64,000 nt of DNA, taken from Pseudomonas leptonychotis (GTDB taxonomy: Bacteria > Pseudomonadota > Gammaproteobacteria > Pseudomonadales > Pseudomonadaceae). Positions 55,838-64,000 of the stretch are shown here, in pieces. The notes beneath the pieces are model-generated. The model saw nothing but the letters and a program-made list of their open reading frames with translations, was not told where the DNA came from and ran no database searches. How positions within the stretch are numbered: the first letter of the stretch is position 1; every line of letters starts with the position of its first letter. The stretch covers positions 223,933-287,932 of the forward strand of contig NZ_RFLV01000004.1 of NCBI RefSeq assembly GCF_004920405.1, in the 5' to 3' direction. The translations under genes were made by a program, and so were the position numbers.

Positions 55838-56293
55838 ATGTCATACAAATCCATGCTGCTGGCGTTGTTGGTTTTGTCTTTAAGCGGTTGTGCGGTCTAT
55901 GGCGGCGGCAGTGGTTATGGCCACCGTGGTTATGATCGTGGCCATTCGAATACTTATTACCAGGTGCAACGCTACCCGGTGTACGTGGTGCCGCAGCCGC
56001 GCTACAAGGCTTACCACCATGACGGGCGCCGCTACGATGAGCACCGTCACCCACCGCGCTATTACGTCCCGGCCCCGCAGCCGCGTCATTACCAGTCGAA
56101 TCAATACCACAAGCGCCATGATTACCGCGTAGTGCAACCACACGCTGGTTGGGATGGCCGTCGTGATCGCGACCACTCCCGCAACAACTATCACCAGCAG
56201 CGCTCACAGCGTCACGATGCACAACGGGGTGGCGAGCGCCGTGATGATGACCGACGCGATGAGCGTAAGGGTTGGGAGCGCCAGCGCAACTGA
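55838..56293 (+). CDS. His/Tyr/Arg-rich lipoprotein
   Basis: The 151-residue product has a lipobox LSLSGC with Cys at residue 18. The mature protein is rich in His, Tyr, Arg and Gln with many HH, YH and RRD groups, and its C-terminal 40 residues are very highly charged. GAGGAGG precedes the ATG. It belongs to a group of low-complexity envelope lipoproteins with no assigned role. Metal binding or interaction with an anionic polymer is possible. Confidence 0.82.
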   Translation: MSYKSMLLALLVLSLSGCAVYGGGSGYGHRGYDRGHSNTYYQVQRYPVYVVPQPRYKAYHHDGRRYDEHRHPPRYYVPAPQPRHYQSNQYHKRHDYRVVQPHAGWDGRRDRDHSRNNYHQQRSQRHDAQRGGERRDDDRRDERKGWERQRN

Positions 56294-56311
56294 CTGCCAT
56301 ATCTAGGTGCG

Positions 56312-57238
56312 CTACGAGCCCGACGCGTCCTCTAGCTGACGGCCGAAGAGTTGATCTTCGGCCAGTATCTCTTCCCGCATAACCTGCGCCGCCGGTGACA
56401 GACTATGCCCGGCGCGGCTGATTAGGGCGTAGGCCGATTGCTCGGTCAACGCGCCTGCTTCCAGCGGCAATTGGGCTAGGCGGCCGGCGTGGATATCCTC
56501 AGCCACCACATCCCAAGGTGCCATGCTCAGCACATCGCTATCGGCCACCAGGGCTTTGAGCACCATAAAGTTGTCGCATTGAATACTCAGTGGCTGCTCG
56601 CGGTTACTGAGTGCGCGCAAGTTCTGCTCCACTGTCTGCGGGAGCTGGGTGCCGGCCAGGGGATAATCAAGCAGGTCATGCATGCGCAGCGCCGGTTGCT
56701 GCAGTAGCGGATGGTTGGGGCGGCAGAACAGCACGCCGCTGTGGCGTTGCAGTGGCTCGATGCACAATAAAGGGTCGGCGAGCAGCTCACGGCTGTCGGC
56801 GACAAACAGTTCCACGGCGTCATCCAGTAGGCTGCTACGCAGCTCCTGCCAATTGCCAATCTGCAGATTGATGCGCACTCGTGGGTAGCGCTGCGCCATA
56901 CGTCCTAGGGCTCGTGGCACCAGGCGCGCGGCCGGGTAGGGGCCGGCTCCCAGACGCAGTTCACCGGTTTGCAGATTGCCCAGCTGGCTGACGGCGTTCT
57001 TTAGTGCGCGGCTACCCGCCAGCAGGCGTTGCGCATGTTCCAATACCAGTTGGCCATGGGTGGTCAGGCTGATACCACGGCTGTGCCGGTCGACCAGGTT
57101 ACAGTCGAGGCTGGCCTCCAACGCTTGAATGCTGCGGCTCAGTGCGGGTTGACTAAGGTGTATGGCCTCGGCGGCACGCGCGAAATGGCCATGCTCGGCA
57201 AGGGCGATGAAGTGACGAAGTTGGCGTAGATCGTTCAT
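56312..57238 (-). CDS. LysR-family regulator of the alkylsulfatase gene
   Basis: The 308-residue protein has the LysR helix-turn-helix (FARAAEAIHLSQPALSRSIQALEASL) and a periplasmic-binding-like effector domain from about 90. It is divergent from the alkylsulfatase gene with 96 bases between starts, and a dyad lies in that gap. By analogy with SdsB1 it likely activates the sulfatase in response to an alkyl sulfate. Confidence 0.9.
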   Translation of the reverse strand: MNDLRQLRHFIALAEHGHFARAAEAIHLSQPALSRSIQALEASLDCNLVDRHSRGISLTTHGQLVLEHAQRLLAGSRALKNAVSQLGNLQTGELRLGAGPYPAARLVPRALGRMAQRYPRVRINLQIGNWQELRSSLLDDAVELFVADSRELLADPLLCIEPLQRHSGVLFCRPNHPLLQQPALRMHDLLDYPLAGTQLPQTVEQNLRALSNREQPLSIQCDNFMVLKALVADSDVLSMAPWDVVAEDIHAGRLAQLPLEAGALTEQSAYALISRAGHSLSPAAQVMREEILAEDQLFGRQLEDASGS

Positions 57239-57280
57239 GCGTGCTCTGCATCAATGTTTGGTTTGGAATGCATTGGAATT

Positions 57281-57300
57281 ATTGGCGTTGATTGACCAAT
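57281..57300. promoter_or_regulatory. Candidate LysR operator
   Basis: ATTGG-N10-CCAAT, a perfect inverted repeat within the 96-base divergent region, close to the sulfatase start. LysR regulators bind interrupted dyads of this size. Confidence 0.45.
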
Positions 57301-57334
57301 CTGCCAGCACTGCCAATCACAATGAGCCTCTCAC

Positions 57335-59122
57335 ATGTTTCCACTCACTCGAATTGCTGCGGTGCTGCTGAGCCTGACGTTACCCTTGGCGAGCCACGCG
57401 GCCCTGCCGGATGAACAGATCTCGGCCTCGATCAACCCGGAACTGGCCGAACACACCAAGCATTTTGCGCAAAAGGTCTACAAGATTGCCGACAACGTCT
57501 ACTCCGCCGTTGGTTGGCAGCTGGGTAACGTAGCGATGATTGAGGCGCCGGAAGGGCTGATCATCATCGATACCGGCGAGTCGGTCAGTGAATCGCGCAA
57601 GATCATGGCTGAATTCCGCAAAATCACCGACAAACCGGTTAAGGCGGTGGTCTACACCCACTTTCATCCGGACCATATCAATGGCGTGAAGGCCTTCGTC
57701 ACGGAGGAGCAGGTGCGCAGTGGCGAGGTGCAGATCATTGCCCATGAAACCTTGTTGGCTAATGTGGTGGCCCAAGGTGCGCTGGTTGGCCCGATACTCT
57801 CGGTGCGTTCCGGCTACAGCTTCGGGGCTGCGTTACCGGCCACTGACCATGAACAGATGAACGCGGGTATCGGTCCGTTGGCCAAGGCTGAGGCCTCGAC
57901 GTTTATTGCGCCGACTCTGACCTTCAAAGACAAGCTCGACACCCGCATCGCCGGTCTGGACCTGCAATTTTTACATGTGCCTAGCGAAGCGCCGGACGAG
58001 ATCATCGTTTACCTAGCGGATAATCGTGTGCTGATTAGCGCCGAAGTGGAGCAGGGGCCGACCCTGCCGAACATCCATACGCTGCGCGGCACCAAGTTCC
58101 GCGACCCGGTGGTGTGGGTCGAGAGTCTGGACAAACTGCGCGCCTACCGGGCCGAACATATGGTGCCGTTGCATGGGCGTCCCGTCAGTGGCGAGCAAAA
58201 CGTTGAGGAAGTGCTGCGCATGACCCGCGACGGTATTGCTTATATCCATGATCAAACCGTGCGCTGGATGAATAAGGGTCTGACCCCGGATGAGTTGGTC
58301 GAGAAGGTCAAACTTCCGCCACATCTAGCGGGTTACACGCCTTATTTGCGTGAGTATTACGGCACCGTGAAACACAGCGTGCGGCAGATCTACAACGGCT
58401 ACCTGGGCTGGTTTCAAGGTGACCCGGTGGATCTGGACCCACTGCCACCGCAGGATAAGGCGCAGCGTCTGGTTGCCCTGATGGGCGGGCGTGAGAAGGT
58501 ATTGTTGGCTGCCGGTGATGCGTACCTCGAAGGCGATTATCAGTGGGCCGCCGAATTGTCAGGCTATGCCATCCGTCTTGATCACGATGACCCGCTGGCC
58601 CGCGATATCAAGGCCCGCAGCTTCCGCAAACTCGGTTACGCGAGCATGAATATCAACTGGCGCAACTGGTACTTGATGAGTGCTATGGAGCTGGAAGGCA
58701 AGCTGGACGGTGATGAGGTGCAGCAGATGGCACTGAGCATGCGCAGCGCATTTCTCTCGGCCGACATGCTGAAAACCTTTCCGGCGCGAGTCTTCCTGCA
58801 AAACTGGATTACTCGGGTCGACCCAGACAAGGCCAATGATGTCGAACTGACCCTGGGCTTCAGCTTCCCGGATATTGGCGAGGAGTGGGCGTTAGAAGTG
58901 CGCCGCGGTGTGGTGCAACTGCATCAGGGCATTCCCGCGGGCACCACGCTCAAGCTGACCCTCGACAAGACATACTTGGATACCGTGATGAGCGGCGAGA
59001 ACGGTTTACTCAAGGGCGCGCTGTTGGGTGATGTGAAGGTCGATGGCAGCTTGCTGGAGATCAAATCGTTCCTCGGCTGCTTCGATTTCAGCGAAGCGCC
59101 GATTGCTCTGACGCTGCGCTGA
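57335..59122 (+). CDS. Alkyl/aryl-sulfatase, metallo-beta-lactamase type (SdsA-like)
   Basis: The 595-residue exported enzyme hydrolyses primary or secondary alkyl sulfates. A signal peptide ends near SHA. The zinc motif HFHPDH is at residues 109-114. The region LVPLHGRPVSGEQNV and an alkylsulfatase dimerisation domain (~330-460) follow. The C-terminal ~120 residues are an SCP2-like hydrophobic-substrate domain. It is somewhat shorter than P. aeruginosa SdsA1 (658), so the exact substrate may differ. Confidence 0.9.
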   Translation: MFPLTRIAAVLLSLTLPLASHAALPDEQISASINPELAEHTKHFAQKVYKIADNVYSAVGWQLGNVAMIEAPEGLIIIDTGESVSESRKIMAEFRKITDKPVKAVVYTHFHPDHINGVKAFVTEEQVRSGEVQIIAHETLLANVVAQGALVGPILSVRSGYSFGAALPATDHEQMNAGIGPLAKAEASTFIAPTLTFKDKLDTRIAGLDLQFLHVPSEAPDEIIVYLADNRVLISAEVEQGPTLPNIHTLRGTKFRDPVVWVESLDKLRAYRAEHMVPLHGRPVSGEQNVEEVLRMTRDGIAYIHDQTVRWMNKGLTPDELVEKVKLPPHLAGYTPYLREYYGTVKHSVRQIYNGYLGWFQGDPVDLDPLPPQDKAQRLVALMGGREKVLLAAGDAYLEGDYQWAAELSGYAIRLDHDDPLARDIKARSFRKLGYASMNINWRNWYLMSAMELEGKLDGDEVQQMALSMRSAFLSADMLKTFPARVFLQNWITRVDPDKANDVELTLGFSFPDIGEEWALEVRRGVVQLHQGIPAGTTLKLTLDKTYLDTVMSGENGLLKGALLGDVKVDGSLLEIKSFLGCFDFSEAPIALTLR

Positions 59123-59247
59123 ATGAGTTGATAGCGGCTCGACCCGACCAAAGTGCGGATAGGCGCCGAGCAGGTTCAGGGCAGACTAGCAGGGCGTTAT
59201 TCATGGCCTGCTGGCCTGCGGTTATTCACCTGACCACGGAGTGATTC

Positions 59248-59499
59248 ATGTCTGTTCTGCTGTTTGTCAGAGGCGCACTGGCGACGTTCTGGTTGCTCGC
59301 GTTGCTCAACCTGATTTACCCCATGGGAGAGGGCTGGTACCTGACAGTCAACCTGATTGCCGGTGCCATGTTGCTGGCCCATGTTGGCGAGCTGCTGCTG
59401 TTCAATGCCCGCCTGGTCAATCTGCCGCAACCTTGGTGGCACCGCGTGCAAGTGCTGCTGTTCGGCTTTATCCATCTGCGTGGTTTACCCAAGCTTTAA
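59248..59499 (+). CDS. DUF1145 membrane protein
   Basis: The 83-residue product has two membrane helices (about 5-25 and 33-55) and ends HRVQVLLFGFIHLRGLPKL. This matches DUF1145 proteins of pseudomonads. The role is unknown. It stands alone, with a GGAG ribosome site and a hairpin downstream. Confidence 0.8.
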   Translation: MSVLLFVRGALATFWLLALLNLIYPMGEGWYLTVNLIAGAMLLAHVGELLLFNARLVNLPQPWWHRVQVLLFGFIHLRGLPKL

Positions 59500-59522
59500 A
59501 CGGCCAAGCCTGTGTTTGATTA

Positions 59523-59557
59523 GCGGTCGCATTACCTGCTGCGGGCAATGCGACCGC
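59523..59557 (+). terminator. Hairpin after the DUF1145 gene
   Basis: Perfect 11-base arms GCGGTCGCATT and AATGCGACCGC with a 13-base loop, 23 bases after the stop. There is no clear U tract immediately after. Confidence 0.6.
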
Positions 59558-59606
59558 CATCGCAAACAGCCCTTATTGTTTGCGGCCAACTACCCTCGCA
59601 AGTGCT

Positions 59607-59792
59607 GTGGACATCGATCAGGAGAATGACAAACGTCTGTTTATCGAGGCCATGCAGCGTGCAGCCAACAGCATCGATCTGCCGCTGATTGCCGAGCGAG
59701 TGGAAAGCGAAGGGGAGTGGCGAATGCTGCGTGTTATGGGCATCAACGGCGTACAAGGGCGCCTATTCGATGAGCCAGGACCTTGGCGCTGA
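59607..59792 (+). pseudogene. Remnant of an EAL-domain protein C-terminus
   Basis: The frame ends in DKRLFIEAMQRAANSIDLPL, AERVESEGEWRMLRVMG and GVQGRLF, which is the last ~60 residues of an EAL phosphodiesterase-like domain. The EAL motif, other catalytic parts and any start are missing, so it is a fragment. It has no ribosome site. A LapD-type receptor is a possible parent because it stands near a LapA-like adhesin gene, but the fragment is too short to decide. Confidence 0.8.
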
Positions 59793-59932
59793 GTGACGTG
59801 CGGTGCGGCAGCCTGAGCAATGACTATAGGGATTGGGGACGATTTGTTATGAGCAGACCGTCGCGACGATAGGCTTCCATTTCGCAGTAACAATGGGGCG
59901 TGCGATCCAGAAGCCGCCTGGGTAGCAAACCG

Positions 59933-60271
59933 TTAGATAAGCTCTGACTCATCGTCATTGATCAACCGGTGCAAACCACCCAGTGCATCCCGCGCCTTAC
60001 TGCGGCCTACCAGCTTGCCCTGCGCCGCCTCCGGCAGATCAGTAATGCGCACTACGCCTTTACGGATCAGTACGGTGATCAAATCTTCCAGCACCCGAAT
60101 CATGTCCAGATCGCTTTGCTTGAGTTGCAACAGGCTGCTTTCGACTGTTTGATTGGCATACCAGGCTTGAGCTTCCTGGCTATCGGCCAGTAGTTCGCCG
60201 TCCATACCTTCGAAAGGCGCTGCTTCCACCTGCTGCAAATTGCCCCAGGCGTCCCGCTTTACATACAACAT
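59933..60271 (-). CDS. Conserved hypothetical protein next to the adhesin gene
   Basis: The 112-residue protein begins MLYVKRDAWGNLQQVEAAPF and ends in an acidic DDESEL tail, with a helical centre LLQLKQSDLDMIRVLEDLITV. Similar proteins in pseudomonads carry the misleading label tryptophan synthase subunit beta-like. No catalytic motif is seen. It follows the adhesin in the same direction, past a terminator. AAGGAG precedes the start. Confidence 0.75.
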   Translation of the reverse strand: MLYVKRDAWGNLQQVEAAPFEGMDGELLADSQEAQAWYANQTVESSLLQLKQSDLDMIRVLEDLITVLIRKGVVRITDLPEAAQGKLVGRSKARDALGGLHRLINDDESELI

Positions 60272-60309
60272 CGACCGCTCCTTGCCTTGTTGGCTGCCCC
60301 GAATAATAC

Positions 60310-60337
60310 AACCCCGCCACCTTATGGTAGCGGGGTT
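60310..60337 (-). terminator. Terminator of the adhesin gene
   Basis: AACCCCGCCACC and GGTAGCGGGGTT pair with one mismatch around a TTAT loop. On the minus strand the stem runs into a T-rich stretch, 8 bases after the adhesin stop. Confidence 0.8.
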
Positions 60338-60344
60338 GGGTTGA

Positions 60345-63300
60345 TCAGGTGTGGTCGACTTTGATCATGGGGTCCGCACCGGCGATCAGCGAGTTGACCA
60401 GATCGGCCTGACTCAGGTTGCCAGGGTTGATATTGACCGGATTACCACCATTTTCCAGTTTGATCGTCATGTCGGCGTTGCTACCTGTGGCATTGAGCAC
60501 CCCAGTTGTGCTGATTTGCAGAGTGGAGGTGGCGGTGTCTACGCGCAGGTAGTTGAGAATATTGCCGTCATTCTCGCCTTGTAGCAGGTCATGCAAGTCG
60601 ATGGTGTCTCGCGATGTGCCGCTGATATTGAAATCTTTGACCACGTCATTCCCCAGGTCGCCACGCTGCCAGAGCAACAGGTCTCTACCCGCACCGCCTG
60701 TGAGGGTGTCGTTGCCCAGGCCGCCGCGCAGGATGTCATCGCCCTCGCCCCCATTGAGGATGTCGTTACCGGCATCACCGCTGAGGTAATCGTTACCGGC
60801 GTCGCCATTCAGCGTGTCATTACCGATACCGCCATAAAGGTGATCGTTACCGGCTCCACCGTTTAGCGTGTCATTGCCTGCACCGCCATAGATCAGGTCG
60901 TTACCGGCGCCGCCGTTAAGGGTGTCATCGCCGTTGTAACCACGGATTAGGTCGTTGCCTGATGTGCCTGTAAGTGTGTCGTTACCGGCAGTCGCTGTGG
61001 TCACAGTGTTGGTGGTCTCATCGACAGTCACGCTAAACGACTGCGTACTGCTGGCCGTGCTGCCATTAGCCGTTTCTGTCGCGGTGCCGGTTAGCGTTAG
61101 GTTCAGCGTGCCGGTGTAGCCAGCAGGCGGCAACAAGTGCAGGTTGCTTAGATCGCTGGCGGCCAGCGTCCAGCTACCGTTGCCATTGTTGGTACCCGCG
61201 CTCAGGCTGGCACCATTGGGCAGCCCCGAAAGCACGAGGCTCAGAGACTCAGAGCCATCTTTGTCGACCAGCTGTGCTGCGAGTAGGAGTGCAATTGGGG
61301 CACCGTACAGCATGGCGCTGCCGCTTTGGCTGAAGTTAGCCCTGGACAATGACAGTGATGAGTCTTTGAGGCTGTCGCGGCCATTGAGTACCAGCCAGCT
61401 GAAGCTGTAGTTGCCACTCTGGGTCGCGGTATAACTGAATGTGCCGTTACTGGTGAGACTTGGGAACTTAGACTCTGAGGAGTCCACTAGGAAGGTTTCA
61501 CGGTTACCGTTAGGGCCCGTTACGATTAATACCACCAGGTCGTTGTAACCAGCCTGCACTTCGCTCGAGATATCTTCCCCATTGGTGAAGGCATAGTTCC
61601 AATTGACGGTGGTGCCGCCTGCCATGCTGTAGTTCGACTGAGTAGTTTTCCCGTCGACTACATCAACATTACCGTTGTGATTAACATTTGGCCCGCTTGG
61701 ATTAAAGCGATTGTCGAGGAAGCCAGCAGCCAGGCCCAGCTCGGCTTCTAGATTGGCTTGTGAAATACCATCACCGGCGTTGAATGCGGCTGTATTGATC
61801 GGCGTGTCGGTGCTACCCGTCGAAATGACCGTGGCACCTGGGCTTAGGGCAAAAATATTGGACACCGGCGAGAGCAATGGTGCATCGGCTTGCGGTGTGA
61901 CCGTCACGCTTACCTGGGCGCTGGAGGTGCCACCCTTACCATCAGTAATGCTGTACTGAATCAATGCCGTGCCACTGAAGTTGCTGGCCGGGGTAAAGCT
62001 CAGGGTGTTGTTGGCGTTCACTACCACGCTGCCATTGCTGGCCGTGGCCCCGGTTACCGTCAGGAGGTCACCGTCAACATCCGTGTCGTTGGCCAGCACA
62101 TTGATAATTACAGGCGTGTCTTCGTTGGTTGTAGCGCTATCGGCAACTGCCACAGGCGCATCGTTGACGGCTTTGATGCCGATAGTCGCCGTGGCCGTCG
62201 CAAGCCCGCCCAGGCCGTCGCTTACGGTGTAGGTGAAGGTGGCTGGGCCGTTGTAATTGGCGTTCGGGGTAAACACCACATTACCTCCAACCAGTGCGAC
62301 CGAACCCTGAGTTGCGCCTTGCACGCTCAGAATGTTGATGGCATTGCCATCTGGGTCGCTGTCGTTGCCGAGCAATGTGGACGGAGTGATGGTCAGCGCC
62401 TGATCTTCGTTGGTCACCAAGGCCGGGTTTTCATGTTGCAACGAACTGCCGCCGAGCACGCTGTAGGATCCGCCTTGTGGCCGCAGTTCGATAGTCAACT
62501 GCGCCGCACCGCCCTGATCCCAGTAAACGATCTCTATCTGCTGAGTGCCGCCTTGCGGAACAGTGAATGTCAACGATTCACGAGCGGTGGCACCTTGGTT
62601 GCCGTTGTATTCGGCAACTGTCTGGCCATTAATGCGGATGCTGTAGCCGTCATCTGCCGTTACACGGAACTGATACGTGCCAGCCGCCAGATTAACGATG
62701 CCATTGAGTTTGATAATGGCATCAGACGTATTGCCAGGGTCACTCGACAGGCTGCCAGCATCTCCTTTCAGAAAGGACTGTAGGTTTGTGTCATTGCCTA
62801 AGCCGCCATTGCTTACGGGCCCATAGTTAAGGCTGGTAGCGGAAAAAGTAGCTGTGGGCGCACGTCCACTAATAAATGTTTCAACCTGGCTTAGGTTGGT
62901 CAGGTTGGCACCATTCGTGGTCTCGTTGTAACCGAAGTACTGACCTACAAGCCCAGAAACCAGGTAATTATCATTAACGGCGATAGGGTCACTGTTGAGG
63001 TTCAGGCTGCCCGCATTACCCGCATTGCCTGCTAGGTCGTTATAGCTGCCAGCAGGCAAGCTAACGCGAGGCGACCCACCGCCTGTTGAGGTAAATGAGG
63101 CTGTCCAAACTGCTGGATTAGCCACCGATTGCACCAGGTTGCTAATAGTGCCGCCCGAAGGATTGATATCTCCCGCAGTAAAACCAGTGACAGCCTCACT
63201 GAAGGTAAAGGTCAGTGTTGTGGTATCCCCGACGGACAGGTTGCTGTCGTTAGTGCTGATTACCACAGTCGGTGCTTGGGTATCGATCTGGTAATTGGCG

Positions 63301-64000
63301 CTGGTTGCCGTGGTGCCGGCGTTACCCGCCAGGTCGTTGTAGGTGTTGGCCAGGCTGATCAGGTTAGTGGTGTCGGTAACGTTGGCACTCGGGGTAAACG
63401 TCCCGGTCCAGGTGACACCGCCATTGCTGCTGCTCAGGGTACTCAGGGTGCCGTTCTGCACGGTCACGTCAGCATTAGCGAAGTTAGTAACGGCTTCACT
63501 GAAGGTGAAGGTGACGAGACTGGTTTCACCGATGCTGAGGGCGTTATCGGCCATGGTGATGGTGGCAGTCGGTGCTTGGGTGTCGATCTGGTAGTTGGCG
63601 CTGGTGGCCGTAGTGCCGACGTTACCCGCCAGGTCGTTGTAGGTGTTGGCCAGGCTGATCAGATTAGTGGTGTCGGTTATGTTGGCACTTGGGGTGAAGG
63701 TACCGGTCCAGGTGACACCGCCATTGCTGCTGCTCAGTGTGCTCAGGGCACCGTTCTGCACGGTCACGTCAGCATTAGCGAAATTAGTAACGGCTTCGCT
63801 GAAGGTGAAGGTGACGAGACTGGTTTCGCCGATGCTGAGGGCGCTATCTGCCATGGTGATGGTGGCAGTCGGCGCCTGGGTGTCGATCTGGTAGTTGGCG
63901 CTGCTGGCCCCGGTGCCGGCGTTACCGGCGGTGTCGGTGTAAGTCGCGGCGACGGTGATCAGGTTAGTGGTGTCGGTCACGTTGACGCTTGGGGTGAACG
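60345..64000 (-). CDS. Large RTX adhesin with Ig-like repeats, C-terminal part (N-terminus outside window)
   Basis: The frame is open to the right edge, so the 1218 residues seen are the C-terminus of a larger protein. From its N-side: Ig-like repeats of exactly 100 residues (TNLISLANTYNDLAGN, SANYQIDTQAPT), a PA14-like domain (VGQYFGYNET, DDGYSIRINGQTV), two cadherin-like/VCBS domains (NEDQALTITPSTLLGND, NEDTPVIINVLANDTDVDGD), a C2/beta-sandwich region, then 12 tandem RTX nonapeptides of GGAGNDxLxG type and a C-terminal type I secretion signal region. These features define a T1SS-exported biofilm adhesin of LapA/Bap kind. Its secretion genes are not in view. Confidence 0.9.
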   Translation of the reverse strand, partial: FTPSVNVTDTTNLITVAATYTDTAGNAGTGASSANYQIDTQAPTATITMADSALSIGETSLVTFTFSEAVTNFANADVTVQNGALSTLSSSNGGVTWTGTFTPSANITDTTNLISLANTYNDLAGNVGTTATSANYQIDTQAPTATITMADNALSIGETSLVTFTFSEAVTNFANADVTVQNGTLSTLSSSNGGVTWTGTFTPSANVTDTTNLISLANTYNDLAGNAGTTATSANYQIDTQAPTVVISTNDSNLSVGDTTTLTFTFSEAVTGFTAGDINPSGGTISNLVQSVANPAVWTASFTSTGGGSPRVSLPAGSYNDLAGNAGNAGSLNLNSDPIAVNDNYLVSGLVGQYFGYNETTNGANLTNLSQVETFISGRAPTATFSATSLNYGPVSNGGLGNDTNLQSFLKGDAGSLSSDPGNTSDAIIKLNGIVNLAAGTYQFRVTADDGYSIRINGQTVAEYNGNQGATARESLTFTVPQGGTQQIEIVYWDQGGAAQLTIELRPQGGSYSVLGGSSLQHENPALVTNEDQALTITPSTLLGNDSDPDGNAINILSVQGATQGSVALVGGNVVFTPNANYNGPATFTYTVSDGLGGLATATATIGIKAVNDAPVAVADSATTNEDTPVIINVLANDTDVDGDLLTVTGATASNGSVVVNANNTLSFTPASNFSGTALIQYSITDGKGGTSSAQVSVTVTPQADAPLLSPVSNIFALSPGATVISTGSTDTPINTAAFNAGDGISQANLEAELGLAAGFLDNRFNPSGPNVNHNGNVDVVDGKTTQSNYSMAGGTTVNWNYAFTNGEDISSEVQAGYNDLVVLIVTGPNGNRETFLVDSSESKFPSLTSNGTFSYTATQSGNYSFSWLVLNGRDSLKDSSLSLSRANFSQSGSAMLYGAPIALLLAAQLVDKDGSESLSLVLSGLPNGASLSAGTNNGNGSWTLAASDLSNLHLLPPAGYTGTLNLTLTGTATETANGSTASSTQSFSVTVDETTNTVTTATAGNDTLTGTSGNDLIRGYNGDDTLNGGAGNDLIYGGAGNDTLNGGAGNDHLYGGIGNDTLNGDAGNDYLSGDAGNDILNGGEGDDILRGGLGNDTLTGGAGRDLLLWQRGDLGNDVVKDFNISGTSRDTIDLHDLLQGENDGNILNYLRVDTATSTLQISTTGVLNATGSNADMTIKLENGGNPVNINPGNLSQADLVNSLIAGADPMIKVDHT
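60678..60990 (-). repeat. RTX nonapeptide repeat array
   Basis: About 12 consecutive 27-base units coding GGxGNDxLx, within the adhesin gene. They form calcium-binding beta-rolls after secretion. Confidence 0.9.
63271..64000 (-). repeat. 300-base tandem repeats in the adhesin gene
   Basis: The landmark CTGGGTGTCGATCTGGTA recurs at 63275, 63575 and 63875, exactly 300 bases apart, giving two full units (63271-63570, 63571-63870) and a partial third. The units are nearly identical at DNA level and presumably continue beyond the edge. Each codes one 100-residue Ig-like domain. Confidence 0.92.

Noticed and set aside
61890..62783. A 297-residue plus frame opposite the adhesin gene
   Set aside because: Shadow of the repetitive adhesin coding strand; no ribosome site or recognised domain.
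63271..64000. Regularly spaced repeats as a CRISPR array
   Set aside because: The 300-base period, near-identical units and continuous open frame show protein repeats, not spacers.

Overview
The window is a chromosomal segment of a Pseudomonas-type gammaproteobacterium. The genus call rests on AmrZ next to the phn operon, a PhaG acyltransferase-type protein, a Wss-type acetylated-cellulose operon, GC-rich codon use and many copies of a palindromic element with the GGGAGGGGCTTTAGCCGCGA core that is typical of Pseudomonas REPs. The species cannot be fixed from the sequence.

Layout. 1-389: left-edge fragment of a small exported DUF4124-type protein (minus). 711-5526: Mg2+ transporter MgtE, then a sodium-pumping oxaloacetate decarboxylase set (oadG-oadA-oadB) closed by a strong terminator. 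5691-6008: AmrZ (minus). 6286-17166: a complete phosphonate uptake and C-P lyase cluster, phnCDEFGHIJKLMNP, behind a Pho box, followed by an MFS exporter. 18588-23975: an Lrp-family regulator divergent from a fused indolepyruvate ferredoxin oxidoreductase and a leucine/phenylalanine-type dehydrogenase, which looks like a branched-chain or aromatic amino acid catabolic unit. 24056-24535: GNAT acetyltransferase. 24670-26327: a small low-GC island between tRNA-Arg(CCT) and tRNA-Gly(TCC) that carries a necrosis-inducing (NLP/NPP1) protein gene with a frameshifted signal peptide. 26423-30079: phaG, and a diguanylate cyclase / Cys-rich protein / rsuA unit.

30301-38503 (minus) would usually be annotated as urea carboxylase with a urea ABC transporter. 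It is headed by a guanidine-I (ykkC) riboswitch and carries both DUF1989 carboxyguanidine deiminase-type subunits, so it is best read as a guanidine uptake and degradation operon. A second, independent guanidine-I riboswitch plus an orphan paralogous binding protein lies at 53981-55223. No allophanate hydrolase gene is present in the window.

39141-53858 (plus): a nine-gene wss/bcs operon for cellulose synthesis, secretion and acetylation. The synthase has an intact PilZ c-di-GMP site. 55479-60271: two small lipoproteins, a LysR regulator divergent from an alkylsulfatase, a DUF1145 protein, a remnant of an EAL domain and a conserved small protein. 60345-64000 (minus): the C-terminal part of a giant RTX/Ig-like repeat adhesin that runs off the right edge.

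Themes. Biofilm and c-di-GMP control (AmrZ, GGDEF protein, cellulose, adhesin) and scavenging of unusual P, N and S sources (phosphonate, guanidine, alkyl sulfate) dominate. REP elements have entered two coding sequences in frame (phnN and the biotin carboxylase), which is the most unusual structural feature here.
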